Source of the DNA: Streptomyces smaragdinus
GTDB lineage: Bacteria; Actinomycetota; Actinomycetes; Streptomycetales; Streptomycetaceae
NCBI RefSeq assembly: GCF_009604385.1
Contig: NZ_WEGJ01000001.1
Location: 558,001 to 622,000 of the forward strand
Direction: 5' to 3'
DNA length: 64,000 nucleotides
The notes beneath the pieces were generated by a model, which made no database searches, was not told the origin of the DNA, and saw only the letters and a program-made list of their open reading frames with translations. This document shows positions 36,253-43,976 of the stretch, piece after piece (within the stretch, counting starts at the first letter, position 1; each line of letters begins with the position of its first letter). The translations under genes were made by a program, and so were the position numbers.

Positions 36253-37717
36253 CACCTCCCGCGTATGGGCACGCCGGCTCCTCGTCCCGCTCCGGCCGGG
36301 CGGGGGGCCCGGCGGCGGGCCGCGGGGCGGCGGCGGTGCGCCGGCGCAGCCGCAGGGTGAAGCCCTCGGGCTTGACGGTGAGCAGTTCGGTGACGCGCAG
36401 TTCGTACGCGGGGTCGGGGATCAGCTCGTAGCGGTGCAGGAGCAGCGCCAGGACGAGGGTGGCCTCGTGGATCGCGAACTGCCGCCCGATGCAGGCCCGC
36501 TCCCCGGTGCCGAACGGCTTGTAGCTGTGCGCCGGCCGCTCCCGTACCCGCCCCGGCGCGAACCGGTCCGGGTCGAAGGACTCCGCGTCCGGCCCCCACA
36601 CCGCCGGATCGCGGTGCACGCCCGGTATGAGCACGAACGCCCAGTCCCCGGCGGACATCGGATAGCGCCCGCCGAGCATGGTGTCCTCGCGCGCCACCCG
36701 GGCGTACGCGGGGGCGGTGGGCCACAGCCGCAGCGACTCGTCCAGCACCCGGCGCACGTAGCGGAGCTTGGCGACCTCCCCGTACGCGGGCTTCGGGTCG
36801 CTCTCCTGGCCCCAGGCGGCGTCCACCTCGGCGCGGGCCTTTTCCAGTGCCCCGGGGTTGCGGGAGAGGTAGTACAGGGCGAAGGACAGCGCCCCGGACG
36901 TCGTCTCGTGGCCGGCCACCAGGAACGTGATCACCTGGTTGCGGATGTTGAGGTCGCTCAGCTTCTCGCCGGTCTCGGGATGCGGTTCGTTCAGCATCCG
37001 CCCGAGCAGGTCGTCGCCGCCGGCGCCGGACTCGCGCCGGGTGCGGATCACCTCGTCGACCAGGTCGCTCATGTACGCCAGCTGCACGTCGTTGCGCCGG
37101 TCGGCGCGCCGGGCGCCGAGCAGCCTGCTGATCACCGGGAAGCGGAAGCTGCGCAGCTGGGCGTGGCGCAGGGCGGCGACCATCGCGGCGACGAAGGGAT
37201 GGGGGCGCTCGCGTTCGAAGGACTGGAAGCTGTAGCCGAAGCCCGTCCGGCCGATGGTCTCCAGCGTCAGCTTGGTCATGTCGGCGGCCACGTCCACCGG
37301 CGGCCCATCGGCTTTGGCGTCCCAGTCGGCGATCAGCTCGCGGGCCACGTCCAGCATGACGGGGTGGTAGCTCTCCATCGCGCCGCGGGCGAACGCCGGC
37401 AGCAGGATGTCGTGCGCGAGCTGCCAGTTGGGTTCGCTGTTGTACGCCGTGAACAGCCCGTCCCCGGCCAGCCGGCGCAGATTGTCCACGCCCAGGCCGA
37501 CGTGCTTGGCGAAGCGGGTCTCGTCGGAGAGGTCCGCGGCGAGTTCGGCGCCGGCCACGAGCAGGATCTCGCGGTACAGGAACTTCCGTACGAAGATCGG
37601 CCCGAGGCGCCGCGAGAGGGCGATCGAGGTCTGCACCGGCCGCGAGGGCCGGGCGCCGAGAATGTCCCCGAGCAGCGGCAGCCGGTACGGCGGATGCGGG
37701 ATTGCCTGGGTCTGCAC
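36239..37717 (-). CDS. CYP102-like cytochrome P450 heme domain without reductase
   Basis: 492 aa from GTG at 37717 (GGGAG upstream; an ATG at 37768 is possible). I-helix AGHETT (268-273), K-helix ExxR (ESLR, 327-330), heme loop PFGTGERACIGRQF with Cys about 409, followed by HEATLVLALLLHRY. This is the pattern of the P450 BM3 heme domain, but the protein ends after a Pro-rich tail instead of continuing into the reductase. It presumably takes electrons from a separate partner and hydroxylates fatty acids or similar substrates. Convergent with the VanX-like gene. Confidence 0.9.
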   Translation of the reverse strand: MQTQAIPHPPYRLPLLGDILGARPSRPVQTSIALSRRLGPIFVRKFLYREILLVAGAELAADLSDETRFAKHVGLGVDNLRRLAGDGLFTAYNSEPNWQLAHDILLPAFARGAMESYHPVMLDVARELIADWDAKADGPPVDVAADMTKLTLETIGRTGFGYSFQSFERERPHPFVAAMVAALRHAQLRSFRFPVISRLLGARRADRRNDVQLAYMSDLVDEVIRTRRESGAGGDDLLGRMLNEPHPETGEKLSDLNIRNQVITFLVAGHETTSGALSFALYYLSRNPGALEKARAEVDAAWGQESDPKPAYGEVAKLRYVRRVLDESLRLWPTAPAYARVAREDTMLGGRYPMSAGDWAFVLIPGVHRDPAVWGPDAESFDPDRFAPGRVRERPAHSYKPFGTGERACIGRQFAIHEATLVLALLLHRYELIPDPAYELRVTELLTVKPEGFTLRLRRRTAAAPRPAAGPPARPERDEEPACPYAGGVSGR

Positions 37718-37889
37718 GGCCGTTCTCCCACTCGCCGTTGCTGACAGTGCTTCTACCGGCCCCAGCATCGCGCCCCTATTGAACCGACGTCAAGTAGTGG
37801 GCGTTGTCCCGTACGGTCCCCGGACGGCGGGCATGATGGAACCGCGCCACCCGCCGGGAGCCGCGGGGGCGGGGGGACAGGGGGAGAGC

Positions 37890-39446
37890 ATGAGCGTCAC
37901 ACGTCAGCTGCCGGTCGTCTACGTCCGGGGCTTCGCCGGCGGCGCGTCGGGGATCAACTCGGCGGTCGACGACCCGTTCTGCGGGTTCAACGAGGGGTCG
38001 GTGCACGTCCGGGTGGGCGCGGGGCGGCGGCCGGTGTTCCACCAGTTCGAGTCACCGATGCTGCGGCTGATGACCGACGAGGGCTATCAGGTGATCGTCC
38101 AGGGCAACCAGCGCGGCTATCTGCTGGCGCAGCCCGACAAGTCGGTGCCAACCGCGACCGTGTGGGTGCACCGGTTCTACGACGCCTCGGCGTCCACGTT
38201 CGGCACCGGGGGCGAGGCGTTCGTGCTGGAGGACGCGGCGCTGGACCTGTACCGGTTCGTGGAGCTGGTGCTGGCCAAGACGGGGGCCGAGCGGGTGCAT
38301 CTGGTCGCGCACTCGATGGGCGGGCTGATCTGCCGCTCGATGATGCAGCGTGTGGCGCCGGAGCTGGACGCCCGGCAGCGGCCGGACGCGGCGGCGGATC
38401 TCGTGGACCGGCTGGTCACGTATGCGACGCCGCACGGCGGGATCGAGTTCGCGGTGGGCTTCGGGATGCTCGAGCGGATCCGTGACTTCTTCGACATCGC
38501 GGGCGCGGAGATCTTCGGCCCCGACCGGATGTACCAGTACCTCACCCCGGACCTGCCCGGCGCCCCGCGGCTGCCCGCACGCCCCGACGGCTGGCGGGCG
38601 GTGCGGATGCCGGCGGACGGTTTCCCGGTGGAGCGGATCATGTGTCTGGTCGGCACCGACGCCGCCGACTACACGGTGGGCCTCGGGCCGCCCGCGAAGG
38701 CGGTGGGGGTGCGCAGCGACGGGCTGGTGCAGATCGAGGACGCCGCGGTGCGGGGGGCGCACCGCGCGTACATCCACCGCAGCCACAGCGGGCGCTACGG
38801 CGTGGTCAACTCGGAGGAGGGCTACCAGAACCTGCGGCGGTTCCTCTTCGGCGATCTGCGGGTGGCGGTCGATCTGACCGGGCTGGAGCTCGCCGGCGAG
38901 GCGGACGACGACGTGTACTGGCAGCTCGAGACCCAGCTGGCGGTGCGCGGGCTGCCGGTCGTGATGCACGAGCAGACGGCCGCCCACCACTGCCCGGTCC
39001 CGCTGCCGCGGCGCCAGGCCACGGACACCGGGCCGCGCGAGGTGCGGCTGCTGACGACGTTCCTGTCCAGTACGGCCCCGCGCCCGCGCGCGGGTGAGGC
39101 CCCGCTGGCGACCCTGCGGCACGCCCTGCGCGTACGGCTGCTGTCGGTGCGCGAACACGACGGGATCCTGGGCTTCGGGGACCATCTGGAGCAGACGGCG
39201 GACTTTGACGACACCCTCGTCGTGGACATCGCGCCCGGTTCGGGGACGGACAAGCCGCGGGCGTGGGCGAGCTGGAACTCGGCGATCGGGGGCGCGCTGC
39301 GGGACTGGGTGCCGGACGGCGCCCCGCTGCCCGACGCGAACCCGGCGCCGGAGTGCTGGGAGGGCGTGGTCCGCGTCCCGGCGACCGCCCGCCCGATCCT
39401 GGGCGAAGGCGCCGCGATCCGGCTGCGGGTGACGCCGCAGAGGTGA
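37890..39446 (+). CDS. Lipase/esterase-like alpha/beta hydrolase (PGAP1-like)
   Basis: 518 aa from ATG behind GGGGGAGAG. VVYVRGFAGG at the start could form the oxyanion region and VHLVAHSMGGLICRS (about 130-145) the nucleophile elbow. This resembles the triacylglycerol lipase/PGAP1-like group, though catalytic Asp and His are not assigned safely. No signal peptide is seen. The C-terminal ~200 residues have no recognised domain. It is followed at 20 nt by the TetR gene, so the two may be co-transcribed. Confidence 0.72.
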   Translation: MSVTRQLPVVYVRGFAGGASGINSAVDDPFCGFNEGSVHVRVGAGRRPVFHQFESPMLRLMTDEGYQVIVQGNQRGYLLAQPDKSVPTATVWVHRFYDASASTFGTGGEAFVLEDAALDLYRFVELVLAKTGAERVHLVAHSMGGLICRSMMQRVAPELDARQRPDAAADLVDRLVTYATPHGGIEFAVGFGMLERIRDFFDIAGAEIFGPDRMYQYLTPDLPGAPRLPARPDGWRAVRMPADGFPVERIMCLVGTDAADYTVGLGPPAKAVGVRSDGLVQIEDAAVRGAHRAYIHRSHSGRYGVVNSEEGYQNLRRFLFGDLRVAVDLTGLELAGEADDDVYWQLETQLAVRGLPVVMHEQTAAHHCPVPLPRRQATDTGPREVRLLTTFLSSTAPRPRAGEAPLATLRHALRVRLLSVREHDGILGFGDHLEQTADFDDTLVVDIAPGSGTDKPRAWASWNSAIGGALRDWVPDGAPLPDANPAPECWEGVVRVPATARPILGEGAAIRLRVTPQR

Positions 39447-39466
39447 GTTCCCGCTACTGTGCATCC

Positions 39467-40090
39467 GTGCGCCGCACCCGACTGACCAGCGAACAGCGCC
39501 GCGAGCAGCTACTCGCCGTCGGCGCGGGGCTGTTCGCCGAGCGGCCGTACGACGAGGTGTGGATCGAGGAGGTCGCGGAGCTCGCGGCGGTCTCGCGGGG
39601 GCTGCTGTACCACTACTTCCCCACCAAGCGGGACTTCTTCGCGGCGGTCGTACGGGCGGAGAGCGAGCGGATCCTGGCGCTCACCGAGCCCGATCCGGCG
39701 CTGGGAGTGCTGGACCAGCTGGTGGCGGGCCTCGACGCGTATCTGGAGTACGTCGAGGCCCACCGCACCGGCTATCTGGTGATGCACCGGGCCGCCGTCT
39801 CGGTGGACGAGGGCATCCGCGCCGTCTTCGAGGAGAGCGTGGCGGTCCAGCAGCAGCGGATCGTGGACGCGGTGACCGCCCTGCGCGAACCGGACGACAC
39901 GGTGCGCGTCGCGGCCCGCGGCTGGCTGATGTTCGTCATCTCCGTCTGTCTGGACTGGCTGGAACGCGCCACGGTCACCCGCGCCGAGCTGCGCGACCTG
40001 TGCGCGCGCACCCTGCTGGCGGCCGTCGGGGTGGACGCGGACGGGCGGCCGCTAGGCGCCCAGCACTTCGGGCAGGCCCCACCGGCGTAG
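39467..40090 (+). CDS. TetR-family regulator
   Basis: 207 aa from GTG at 39467. The HTH is in the first 55 residues (LAAVSRGLLYHYFPTKRDFF). The C-terminal ligand domain is of the TetR_C type. A TACTGT just upstream might be a -10 with almost no leader. It ends inside the convergent serS end (39-bp overlap). It could act on the lipase-like gene upstream; the target cannot be proven from sequence. Confidence 0.9.
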   Translation: MRRTRLTSEQRREQLLAVGAGLFAERPYDEVWIEEVAELAAVSRGLLYHYFPTKRDFFAAVVRAESERILALTEPDPALGVLDQLVAGLDAYLEYVEAHRTGYLVMHRAAVSVDEGIRAVFEESVAVQQQRIVDAVTALREPDDTVRVAARGWLMFVISVCLDWLERATVTRAELRDLCARTLLAAVGVDADGRPLGAQHFGQAPPA

Positions 40091-41317
40091 CACCTCGGGG
40101 ACGGTGACCGTGCCGTCGGGGCGCTGGTGCTGCTCCAGCAGGGCCGGGACGAGGCGGCTGGTGGCCAGGCCCGAGGCGTTGAGGGTGTGCAGGTACTCCG
40201 CCTTCGCGCCGGGCTCCGGGCGGTAGCGGATGCCGCCGCGGCGGGCCTGGTAGGCGCGGGCGTTCGACACCGAGCTGACCTCCGCGTACGCGCCGAGGCC
40301 GGGCAGCCACACCTCGACGTCGTACGTGCTGGCCATCGCGCCCGAGATGTCCTCGCCGGCGAGCTTGGTCACCCGGTGGTGCAGACCCAGGCCCGCGACG
40401 AGTTCCTCCGCCCGGGCGAGCAGCTCCTCCTGCACGGCGGCCGATTCCTCGGGGCGGACGAACGCGAACAGCTCGACCTTGTTGAACTGGTGTCCGCGCA
40501 GCGTCCCGCGGTCCGCCGCCCGGTGGCTGCCGGCCTCCTTGCGGTAGCAGGGGGTGTACGACACGTACTTCAGCGGCAGTTCGGCGCCGTCGACCGTCTC
40601 GCCGCGGTGCAGGTTCACCAGCGCTGTCTCCGCCGTGGGCAGCAGGAACCGCTCGCCGCCGTCCAGCAGGAAGACGTCCTCCTCGAACTTGGGGAACTGG
40701 CCGGCCGCGTACCCGGCCTCGCGGGTGAGGAGGTGCGGCGGGAGCACGAACTCGAAGCCGGCCCGGCGGTGGGCGTCCAGGAAGTGGTTGAGCAGCGCCC
40801 ATTCGAGGTCGGCGCCCGCGCCCCGGTAGACCCAGTGGCCGCTGCCGGCGAGCTTCGCGCCGCGCCGGTAGTCGATCAGGCCCAGGTCCTCGGCCAGCTC
40901 CACGTGCGCCTTCGCGGGGAACGTGAAGTCCGGCGGGGTGCCGTGGGTGCGCAGGACGCGGTTGTTCTCCTTGCCGCCGGCGACGACGTCCTCGTCGGGG
41001 AGGTTGGGCAGCGCGGCCAGGAAGGTGTGGTGGCGGTCGGCGAGGCCGGTGAACGCGGCCTCTGCCTCCTCCAGCCGTCCGGCGAGGGCCTTGGCGGCGG
41101 CGCGCAGCTCCTCGGCGCCCTCCCCGGCCCGGCTCGCGGCGGCGATCTCCCCGGCGAGGCGGTTGCGTTCGGCGCGCAGCCCCTCGGTGGTCGTACGGGC
41201 CCTGCGGTAGGCGTCGTCCAGCTCGAGGAAGCCGGTGAGGTCGATGTCCAGCCCCCGTTTGCGCAGGGCGCGGTGGACGCGTTCGGTGTCGGTTCGGATC
41301 TCGTTGATGTCCAGCAC
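40052..41317 (-). CDS. serS: Seryl-tRNA synthetase, divergent form under T-box control
   Basis: 421 aa from GTG at 41317. N-terminal coiled-coil arm (residues ~30-105), then the class II core: motif 2 PCYRKEAGSHRAADRGTLRG with HQFNKVELF, and motif 3 LNASGLATSRLVPALLE. Motif 3 normally reads LNGSGLAVGR; the Arg is kept but two glycines are changed. It charges tRNA-Ser with serine. The T-box leader in front (41381-41601) makes it inducible by uncharged tRNA-Ser. The divergence hints at a second, accessory SerRS, perhaps one resistant to a seryl-adenylate inhibitor; the housekeeping copy would lie elsewhere. Confidence 0.92.
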   Translation of the reverse strand: MLDINEIRTDTERVHRALRKRGLDIDLTGFLELDDAYRRARTTTEGLRAERNRLAGEIAAASRAGEGAEELRAAAKALAGRLEEAEAAFTGLADRHHTFLAALPNLPDEDVVAGGKENNRVLRTHGTPPDFTFPAKAHVELAEDLGLIDYRRGAKLAGSGHWVYRGAGADLEWALLNHFLDAHRRAGFEFVLPPHLLTREAGYAAGQFPKFEEDVFLLDGGERFLLPTAETALVNLHRGETVDGAELPLKYVSYTPCYRKEAGSHRAADRGTLRGHQFNKVELFAFVRPEESAAVQEELLARAEELVAGLGLHHRVTKLAGEDISGAMASTYDVEVWLPGLGAYAEVSSVSNARAYQARRGGIRYRPEPGAKAEYLHTLNASGLATSRLVPALLEQHQRPDGTVTVPEVLRRWGLPEVLGA

Positions 41318-41336
41318 GGCGGGTCCATTCCTGCGT

Positions 41337-41356
41337 CCGGAGCACACGCGCTCCGG
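41337..41356 (-). promoter_or_regulatory. Hairpin between T-box and serS start
   Basis: Perfect 7-bp stem CCGGAGC/GCTCCGG with 6-nt loop. It is flanked by GGGATCCA (41366-41359, minus) and TGGACCC (41327-41321, minus), which can pair beside the ribosome-binding region. Consistent with a translation-level sequestering fold, with no U-tract. Confidence 0.45.
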
Positions 41357-41380
41357 GGTGGATCCCTGGGAGCGTGGGCG

Positions 41381-41601
41381 AGAGGGTGCTCGCGGTGCCA
41401 CCACGCCTTCACCGCCCTGCGGCGGTCTCGTCTCGGCCCGGTGACGGGGGCCGGCCGGCAGGGCATCGGGCCGCCGGGGCGGCGGCCGTTCCTCCCCGCA
41501 CTCGGGAGGGGATTCGCCCCGGGTCGTGAGGCTGCCTCACAGCGAACGGCAGCTCTCTCGGCTCACGGATCCCGGGCTACTTGTCTCCGTCAACGCGTTG
41601 T
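41381..41601 (-). promoter_or_regulatory. T-box riboswitch (tRNA-Ser sensing) of serS
   Basis: On the minus strand the leader has the order of a T-box: AGTA motif (41581-41578), distal stem I GAGAGAGCTGCC...GTGAGGCAGC (41558-41531), GAATCC (41515-41510) whose UCC is a serine codon at the specifier position, and the T-box sequence GTGGTGGCACCGCG (41404-41391), matching GUGGNACCGCG-type consensus. The UGGC tail pairs with GCCA, the acceptor end expected for tRNA-Ser with G73. Specifier, discriminator and gene all agree on serine. With no clear terminator, control is probably at translation, as in other actinobacterial T-boxes. Confidence 0.85.
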
Positions 41602-41606
41602 CCCGG

Positions 41607-41635
41607 AGTCTAGGCGTCCGGCGGGAAGGCGTCAG
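41607..41635 (-). promoter_or_regulatory. Promoter of the serS T-box leader
   Basis: CTGACG (41635-41630), 17-nt spacer, TAGACT (41612-41607) on the minus strand. Transcription would begin near 41601, giving a leader of about 285 nt. Confidence 0.7.
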
Positions 41636-41659
41636 CCTCATTTTCCCGCGCGTCTTTCA

Positions 41660-41715
41660 TTGGTCTGGACATGGCAAGCCGTCGGGGTCTACCGTCGGAC
41701 TTGGTCTAGACCTGC
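41660..41715 (+). promoter_or_regulatory. Twin DasR-like repeats before the LPMO gene
   Basis: TTGGTCTGGACAT starts at 41660 and TTGGTCTAGACCT at 41701, a 41-bp repeat distance (about four DNA turns). The second has the perfect palindromic core GGTCTAGACC. Together with the T-box leader (41318-41601) these sites account for the ~460-bp gap between serS and the LPMO gene; I see no other element in it. Confidence 0.65.
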
Positions 41716-41776
41716 ACGCGCACCAGATCCCGCCCGCTCTCGCGGCGGGACGACCCCCCACGTCATGGGAGCGCCT

Positions 41777-42373
41777 ATGCGCCGAAAGATCGTCACCGGA
41801 CTGACCGCCCTGGGCCTCAGCTGCATCACGCTCTTCGCCACCGGCGGCAGCGCCAGCAGCCACGGCCAGACCACCGCGCCCGTCAGCCGGCAACAGCTGT
41901 GCTATCAGCACACCGTCAGGAACTGCGGCCAGATCCAGTGGGAGCCCTGGTCCGTCGAGGGCCAGAAGGGATTCCCCACCCGCGGCCCGGCCGACGGGCA
42001 TCTGTGCAGCGGCGGCATCGGCCGCTTCGGGGAGCTGGACAACATGCGCGGCGGCGCCTGGCCCGCCACGAGTCTGCGCTCCGGCCAGAGCTACGACTTC
42101 GTCTGGCGGCTCGACACCCCGCACGCCACGAGCAAGTTCCACTACTACATCACCCGTGACGGCTGGGACCCCACCGCCCCGCTCACCCGGGCCGCCCTGG
42201 AGCCCGCGCCGTTCCTGACCGTCCAGTACGGCGGCCGGATGCCCACCCGGTCGACCATCCACCCGGGCACCATCCCGGCGGGCAAGTCCGGACGGCATCT
42301 GATCCTCGCCGTCTGGGACGTGTACGACACGGCCAACGCGTTCTACGCCTGCTCGGACGTCCAGCTCGGCTGA
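41777..42373 (+). CDS. Lytic polysaccharide monooxygenase, AA10 (CBM33)
   Basis: 198 aa from ATG at 41777 (GGGAG upstream). Signal peptidase cleavage after GSASS leaves His29 as N-terminal residue, the first copper ligand (HGQTT). The second His of the brace is in LDTPHATSKFHYYITRDG (~116). Four cysteines and the C-terminal HLILAVWDVYDTANAFYAC fit the family fold. It oxidatively cuts chitin (or cellulose) and helps the chitinase. DasR-like repeats upstream favour chitin. A strong hairpin ends the gene. Confidence 0.94.
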   Translation: MRRKIVTGLTALGLSCITLFATGGSASSHGQTTAPVSRQQLCYQHTVRNCGQIQWEPWSVEGQKGFPTRGPADGHLCSGGIGRFGELDNMRGGAWPATSLRSGQSYDFVWRLDTPHATSKFHYYITRDGWDPTAPLTRAALEPAPFLTVQYGGRMPTRSTIHPGTIPAGKSGRHLILAVWDVYDTANAFYACSDVQLG

Positions 42374-42381
42374 GGACACGG

Positions 42382-42408
42382 GCCCGCGCGGGTTGCGCCC
42401 GCGCGGGC
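42382..42408 (+). terminator. Terminator of LPMO gene
   Basis: Perfect 11-bp stem GCCCGCGCGGG/CCCGCGCGGGC with 5-nt loop, 8 nt past the stop. Confidence 0.75.
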
Positions 42409-42431
42409 ACCGGCTGAGCGAGACTGACGGC

Positions 42432-43976
42432 ATGCTGCTCGCCGACGTGGCCCGCACCTCCCTCGAGATCTCCGCGACCTCCTCGCGCACCGACAAGACC
42501 GCGCTGCTGGCCGACCTGTTTCGCGCCACCGAGCCGGACGACGCCCCGATAGTCGTCACTTATCTGGCGGGCCGGCTCCCCCAGCGGCGCATCGGTGTCG
42601 GCTGGGCGACGCTGAAGGAGCGCCGCCCGCCCGCCGCCGAGCCGCGGCTGACGGTGCGTGAGGTGCACGAGGCGTTCGACGAGATCGCCGCCGTGTCCGG
42701 CAAGGGCGCGCAGACCGAGCGCAGACGGCTCGTGCACGGGCTCATGGACGCCGCGACCGCCGGCGAGCAGGAGTTCCTGCTGCGGCTGCTCGGCGGCGAG
42801 CTGCGCCAGGGCGCGCTGGACGCGTTCGCGGCGGACGGGCTGGCCGGCGCGGTGGGCGCGGCGCCCGCGGAGGTGCGGCGGGCGGTGATGCTGGCCGGTG
42901 ACCTGGGGACCGTGGCGCGGGCGGTGCTGGAGCACGGCCCGGCGGCGCTGGCGGAGTTCCGGCTCACCGTGGGGCATCCGGTGCAGCCGATGCTGGCTCA
43001 GACGGCGAAGGACGTCGACGAGGCCCTCGACCGGCTCGGTCCGTGCGCCGTCGAGGAGAAGCTGGACGGCATCCGCGTCCAGGTCCACAAGGACGGCGAC
43101 ACAGTACGGGTCTACACCCGCACCCTCGACGAGATCACCGCCCGCCTCCCCGAGGTGACCCGCACCGCCGCCGCCCTCCCCGCCGCCGCACTGGTCCTCG
43201 ACGGCGAGGTGCTGGCCCTCGGCCCGGACGGCACACCCCGCCCCTTCCAGGAGACCGCGAGCCGCGTCGGCACCCGCACCGCCCGCCCCGACGTCCCCCT
43301 GTCCCCCGTGTTCTTCGACGTCCTCGCCGTCGACGGCCGGGACCTGCTCGGGCTCCCCGTCACCGACCGGCACACGGAACTGGCCCGGATCGTCCCCCAG
43401 GAGGCCCGCGTACGCCGCCTCACGGTCACCGACCCCGCGGACGACCGCCAGCGCGCCGCCGCCCGCGCGTTCCTCGACGAGGTGCTGGACCGGGGACACG
43501 AGGGCGTGGTGTGCAAGGCCCTCGACTCGGCGTACGTCGCCGGAAGGCGCGGCGCCTCCTGGCTGAAGGTCAAACCGGTGCACACCCTCGACCTGGTGGT
43601 CCTGGGCGCCGAATGGGGTCACGGGCGGCGCACCGGGAAGCTGTCGAACCTGCATCTGGGCGCGCGGCGCCAGGACGGCTCGTACGCGATGCTCGGCAAG
43701 ACCTTCAAGGGTCTCACCGACGCGCTGCTCGCCTGGCAGACGGAGAAGCTGCGGGAGCTGGCCGTCAGCGACGACGGTTGGCTGGTGCGGGTGCGGCCGG
43801 AGCTGGTGGTGGAGATCGCATTCGACGGCGTGCAGCGTTCGTCGCGCTATCCCGAGGGCGTGACCTTGAGGTTCGCCCGGGTGTTGCGTTATCGCGAGGA
43901 CAAGCCGGCGGCCGAGGCGGACACCGTACGGACGGTGCTGGGGCTGCTGCGGGGACGATCCCAGGAGGACCGTTGA
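42432..43976 (+). CDS. ligB: ATP-dependent DNA ligase
   Basis: 514 aa from ATG at 42432. It has an N-terminal DNA-binding domain (~1-200), then adenylation with motif I EEKLDGIRVQ (the Lys is adenylated), motif IIIa FFDVLAVDG, motif IV EGVVCK, motif V WLKVKP, and a C-terminal OB domain. It seals DNA nicks with ATP. Length fits the accessory Streptomyces LigB type; the main NAD-dependent LigA lies elsewhere. Its stop overlaps the TTG start of the glutamine-synthetase-like gene (TTGA). Confidence 0.95.
   Translation: MLLADVARTSLEISATSSRTDKTALLADLFRATEPDDAPIVVTYLAGRLPQRRIGVGWATLKERRPPAAEPRLTVREVHEAFDEIAAVSGKGAQTERRRLVHGLMDAATAGEQEFLLRLLGGELRQGALDAFAADGLAGAVGAAPAEVRRAVMLAGDLGTVARAVLEHGPAALAEFRLTVGHPVQPMLAQTAKDVDEALDRLGPCAVEEKLDGIRVQVHKDGDTVRVYTRTLDEITARLPEVTRTAAALPAAALVLDGEVLALGPDGTPRPFQETASRVGTRTARPDVPLSPVFFDVLAVDGRDLLGLPVTDRHTELARIVPQEARVRRLTVTDPADDRQRAAARAFLDEVLDRGHEGVVCKALDSAYVAGRRGASWLKVKPVHTLDLVVLGAEWGHGRRTGKLSNLHLGARRQDGSYAMLGKTFKGLTDALLAWQTEKLRELAVSDDGWLVRVRPELVVEIAFDGVQRSSRYPEGVTLRFARVLRYREDKPAAEADTVRTVLGLLRGRSQEDR

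Noticed and set aside
36239-40090. P450, lipase and TetR genes as a biosynthetic cluster
   Set aside because: There is no polyketide synthase, NRPS, terpene cyclase or RiPP precursor, and gene directions are mixed.
41337-41356. CCGGAGC hairpin as an intrinsic transcription terminator of the T-box
   Set aside because: It is short, has no U-run and lies next to the ribosome-binding region, so a translation-level role fits better; termination cannot be excluded.
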